Below, in pieces: positions 62,464 through 64,000 of a DNA stretch of 64,000 nt. Position 1 is the first letter of the stretch. Each line of letters starts with the position of its first letter. Below the pieces are notes generated by a model that saw only the letters and a program-made list of their open reading frames with translations, did not search any database and was not told the DNA's origin. The DNA comes from Candidatus Electronema sp. (GTDB lineage: Bacteria; Desulfobacterota; Desulfobulbia; Desulfobulbales; Desulfobulbaceae). The stretch lies in NCBI GenBank assembly GCA_026645415.1, contig JAPEVH010000011.1, forward strand, positions 1 through 64,000. The letters are read 5' to 3'. The translations under genes were made by a program, and so were the position numbers.

Positions 62464-62829
62464 ATGGCAAAGCAAAGCAGTAAGCTGGCAGCGCGAAATA
62501 AACGGATCACAAGGATACGCAAAAAAATAAGCGGCACTCCTGAGCGTCCCAGAATGTGTGTTTTTCGGAGTAACCGTCATATTTACGTACAAATCATTGA
62601 CGACACGAAGCACCATACGCTTGTTTCCATGTCCACTGAGGATAAGGAGTTTACTGCCGAGGAGCTGAAGGGAAAGGTTGCTCAGGCAGGTCGGGTTGGT
62701 GAAATAGCAGCCAAGCGTGCCCTTGCCGCTGGCATTAACAAGGTCGTTTTCGATAGAGGTGGAAATCTCTATCATGGTCGAGTTAAGGCTTTAGCAGAAG
62801 GGGCCCGGCAAGGCGGCTTGAGTCTTTAA
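62464..62829 (+). CDS. rplR: 50S ribosomal protein L18
   Basis: uL18 binds 5S rRNA. The 121-residue protein has [27 protein letters not shown] and [20 protein letters not shown] ending in ARQGGLSL, as in the family. It lies between rplF and rpsE as expected. Confidence 0.97.
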   Translation: MAKQSSKLAARNKRITRIRKKISGTPERPRMCVFRSNRHIYVQIIDDTKHHTLVSMSTEDKEFTAEELKGKVAQAGRVGEIAAKRALAAGINKVVFDRGGNLYHGRVKALAEGARQGGLSL

Positions 62830-62870
62830 CTTGCAAGCGGCAATAAATTTCAGTTGATCGGAGGTGTTTC

Positions 62871-63386
62871 TTGGCTGATTTTAAGCGTGCCAAAGAAGGC
62901 GGTAATCAGGACGAGCTGATAGAAAAAATAGTCTATATCAACCGGGTTGCCAAAGTGGTAAAAGGTGGTCGCCGCTTTAGTTTTAGTGCCATTGTTGTTG
63001 TTGGTGATGGCAAGGGACGAGTGGGACAAGGTCTCGGTAAAGCCAATCAGGTTCCTGAAGCTATCCGTAAAGGTGTAGAACGGGCGCGGAAGGACATGCA
63101 GCAAGTCTCTTTAACAGATGTTTCTATTCCGCACTATGTTGACGGAAAATTTAAATCTGGTAAAGTGATGCTGAAACCGGCCTCCGATGGTACTGGAGTC
63201 ATTGCGGGTGGTGCTGTCCGGGCGGTGTTAGAGGCTGCTGGAGTGCAGAATATTCTCACTAAATGCCAAGGTTCCAACAATCCCCATAACTTAGTCAAAG
63301 CCACTGTTGAAGGCTTACGGAAACTGCGGAGCAAAGAGGATATTGCAGCTCTCAGAGGACTGAGCGTGGAAGAAATCGCTGCCTAA
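62871..63386 (+). CDS. rpsE: 30S ribosomal protein S5
   Basis: uS5 helps form the mRNA entry channel. The 171-residue protein starts at TTG 62871 with CGGAGG upstream. It has [40 protein letters not shown] and the C-terminal [19 protein letters not shown]. Length is normal. Confidence 0.97.
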   Translation: MADFKRAKEGGNQDELIEKIVYINRVAKVVKGGRRFSFSAIVVVGDGKGRVGQGLGKANQVPEAIRKGVERARKDMQQVSLTDVSIPHYVDGKFKSGKVMLKPASDGTGVIAGGAVRAVLEAAGVQNILTKCQGSNNPHNLVKATVEGLRKLRSKEDIAALRGLSVEEIAA

Positions 63387-63439
63387 TACAGTGCTGCGGG
63401 TTGGTTTCCCACAATAATGTTGTTGAACACGGTTGAATC

Positions 63440-63628
63440 ATGAGCGAGACAGTGACAGTAACCCAGATCAAGAGTGGTATTGGCAGCACGGAAAAAATTC
63501 GTGCTACGTTGACTGGCCTGGGCCTGACCAAGATGCAGAAGACAGTGACACGGAAAAATACTCCTGAGATCAGAGGGATGATCAGAAAGGTCCAACACTT
63601 GGTTCGGGTGGAGGGAGAGCAATGCTGA
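63440..63628 (+). CDS. rpmD: 50S ribosomal protein L30
   Basis: uL30 is a small 62-residue large-subunit protein here: [40 protein letters not shown] and the closing [12 protein letters not shown] fit the family. It overlaps the rplO start by 7 bp. Confidence 0.96.
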   Translation: MSETVTVTQIKSGIGSTEKIRATLTGLGLTKMQKTVTRKNTPEIRGMIRKVQHLVRVEGEQC

Positions 63629-64000
63629 AGTTGAATAATTTGTCGCCAGTTGAAGGCTCTCGTAAACAGAGCAAACGATTGGGACGTGGGCAAGGTACTG
63701 GACACGGTAAAACTGCTGGCAAAGGCCATAAAGGAGCCAATGCTCGTTCTGGTGCGTCTTGCAGACTTGGATTTGAGGGCGGCCAGATGCCACTTCATCG
63801 TCGTCTGCCAAAAGTAGGCTTTACCAATAAATTCAAAACCGAATATTTTATTGTCACGCTGTCTGATTTGGACCAATTTGAAGCTGGAACTGTGGTCAAT
63901 CGTGAGGCCCTGCAAGCCGCCGGTATCATTGGTGCTAAAGATAGTAGACTGCTTAAAGTATTAGCTAACGGCGAAATTAGCCGCAAAGTGACCGTAGAAG
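63622..64000 (+). CDS. rplO: 50S ribosomal protein L15 (partial)
   Basis: uL15 is a late assembly protein of the large subunit. The frame starts at ATG 63622 after GGAGGGAGAG and is still open at the window edge after 126 codons. [20 protein letters not shown], the glycine-rich [18 protein letters not shown] and [18 protein letters not shown] are diagnostic. secY would be expected next, outside the window. Confidence 0.96.
   Translation, partial: MLKLNNLSPVEGSRKQSKRLGRGQGTGHGKTAGKGHKGANARSGASCRLGFEGGQMPLHRRLPKVGFTNKFKTEYFIVTLSDLDQFEAGTVVNREALQAAGIIGAKDSRLLKVLANGEISRKVTVE

Overview
This window most likely comes from a sulfur-metabolising member of the Desulfobulbales (Desulfobacterota, formerly Deltaproteobacteria). 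It carries the dissimilatory APS reductase aprBA, the quinone-coupled QmoABC complex, a tetraheme cytochrome c3 and a System II (ResB/CcsB) cytochrome c maturation pair, beside a ribosomal/RNA-polymerase supercluster of proteobacterial order. A cable bacterium or a Desulfobulbus-like sulfate reducer or disproportionator would fit; the sequence alone does not decide.

Layout. 1-1075: CRISPR array with 14 identical 37-bp repeats and no cas genes in view. 1.1-12.1 kb: accessory region with a MORN-repeat exported protein, an EgtD/EanA-type histidine methyltransferase, a divergent 1133-residue fusion of a molybdopterin oxidoreductase and a cysteine desulfurase, hisG, engB, and a type IIS restriction system of the AlwI family with a fused double adenine methyltransferase. 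12.2-14.5 kb: sanA-like and B12-radical-SAM genes on the minus strand. 14.5-14.8 kb: a repeat-rich, origin-like region before dnaN. 14.8-20.4 kb: dnaN, birA, a decayed IS30 piece, an orphan PhnD/TtrS-like periplasmic protein and glyS. 20.4-28.1 kb (mostly minus): cytochrome c3, ccsB, resB, a small zinc-finger protein, a ThiC paralogue under a cobalamin riboswitch (probably bzaF, B12 lower-ligand synthesis), a DUF5648 protein, a second broken birA 3' end, and half an ABC exporter. 28.3-37.4 kb: tatC, mogA, aprBA, qmoABC. 37.5-64 kb: four tRNAs, tuf, rpmG, tRNA-Trp, secE-nusG-rplKAJL-rpoBC, then the str and S10/spc operons up to a partial rplO.

How it fits together. AprBA exchanges electrons with the menaquinone pool through QmoABC, while tatC, mogA, resB/ccsB and cytochrome c3 supply translocation, molybdenum cofactor and periplasmic electron transfer. 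The most unusual item is the molybdoenzyme-desulfurase fusion beside a hercynine-forming methyltransferase, which may be a sulfur-transfer module. The second is the B12-controlled ThiC paralogue. Several scars (IS30 piece, duplicated birA tail, exporter without permeases, unidentified gene remnants) show that the 12-28 kb stretch has been rearranged, whereas the region from 29.7 kb onward is ordinary core genome.
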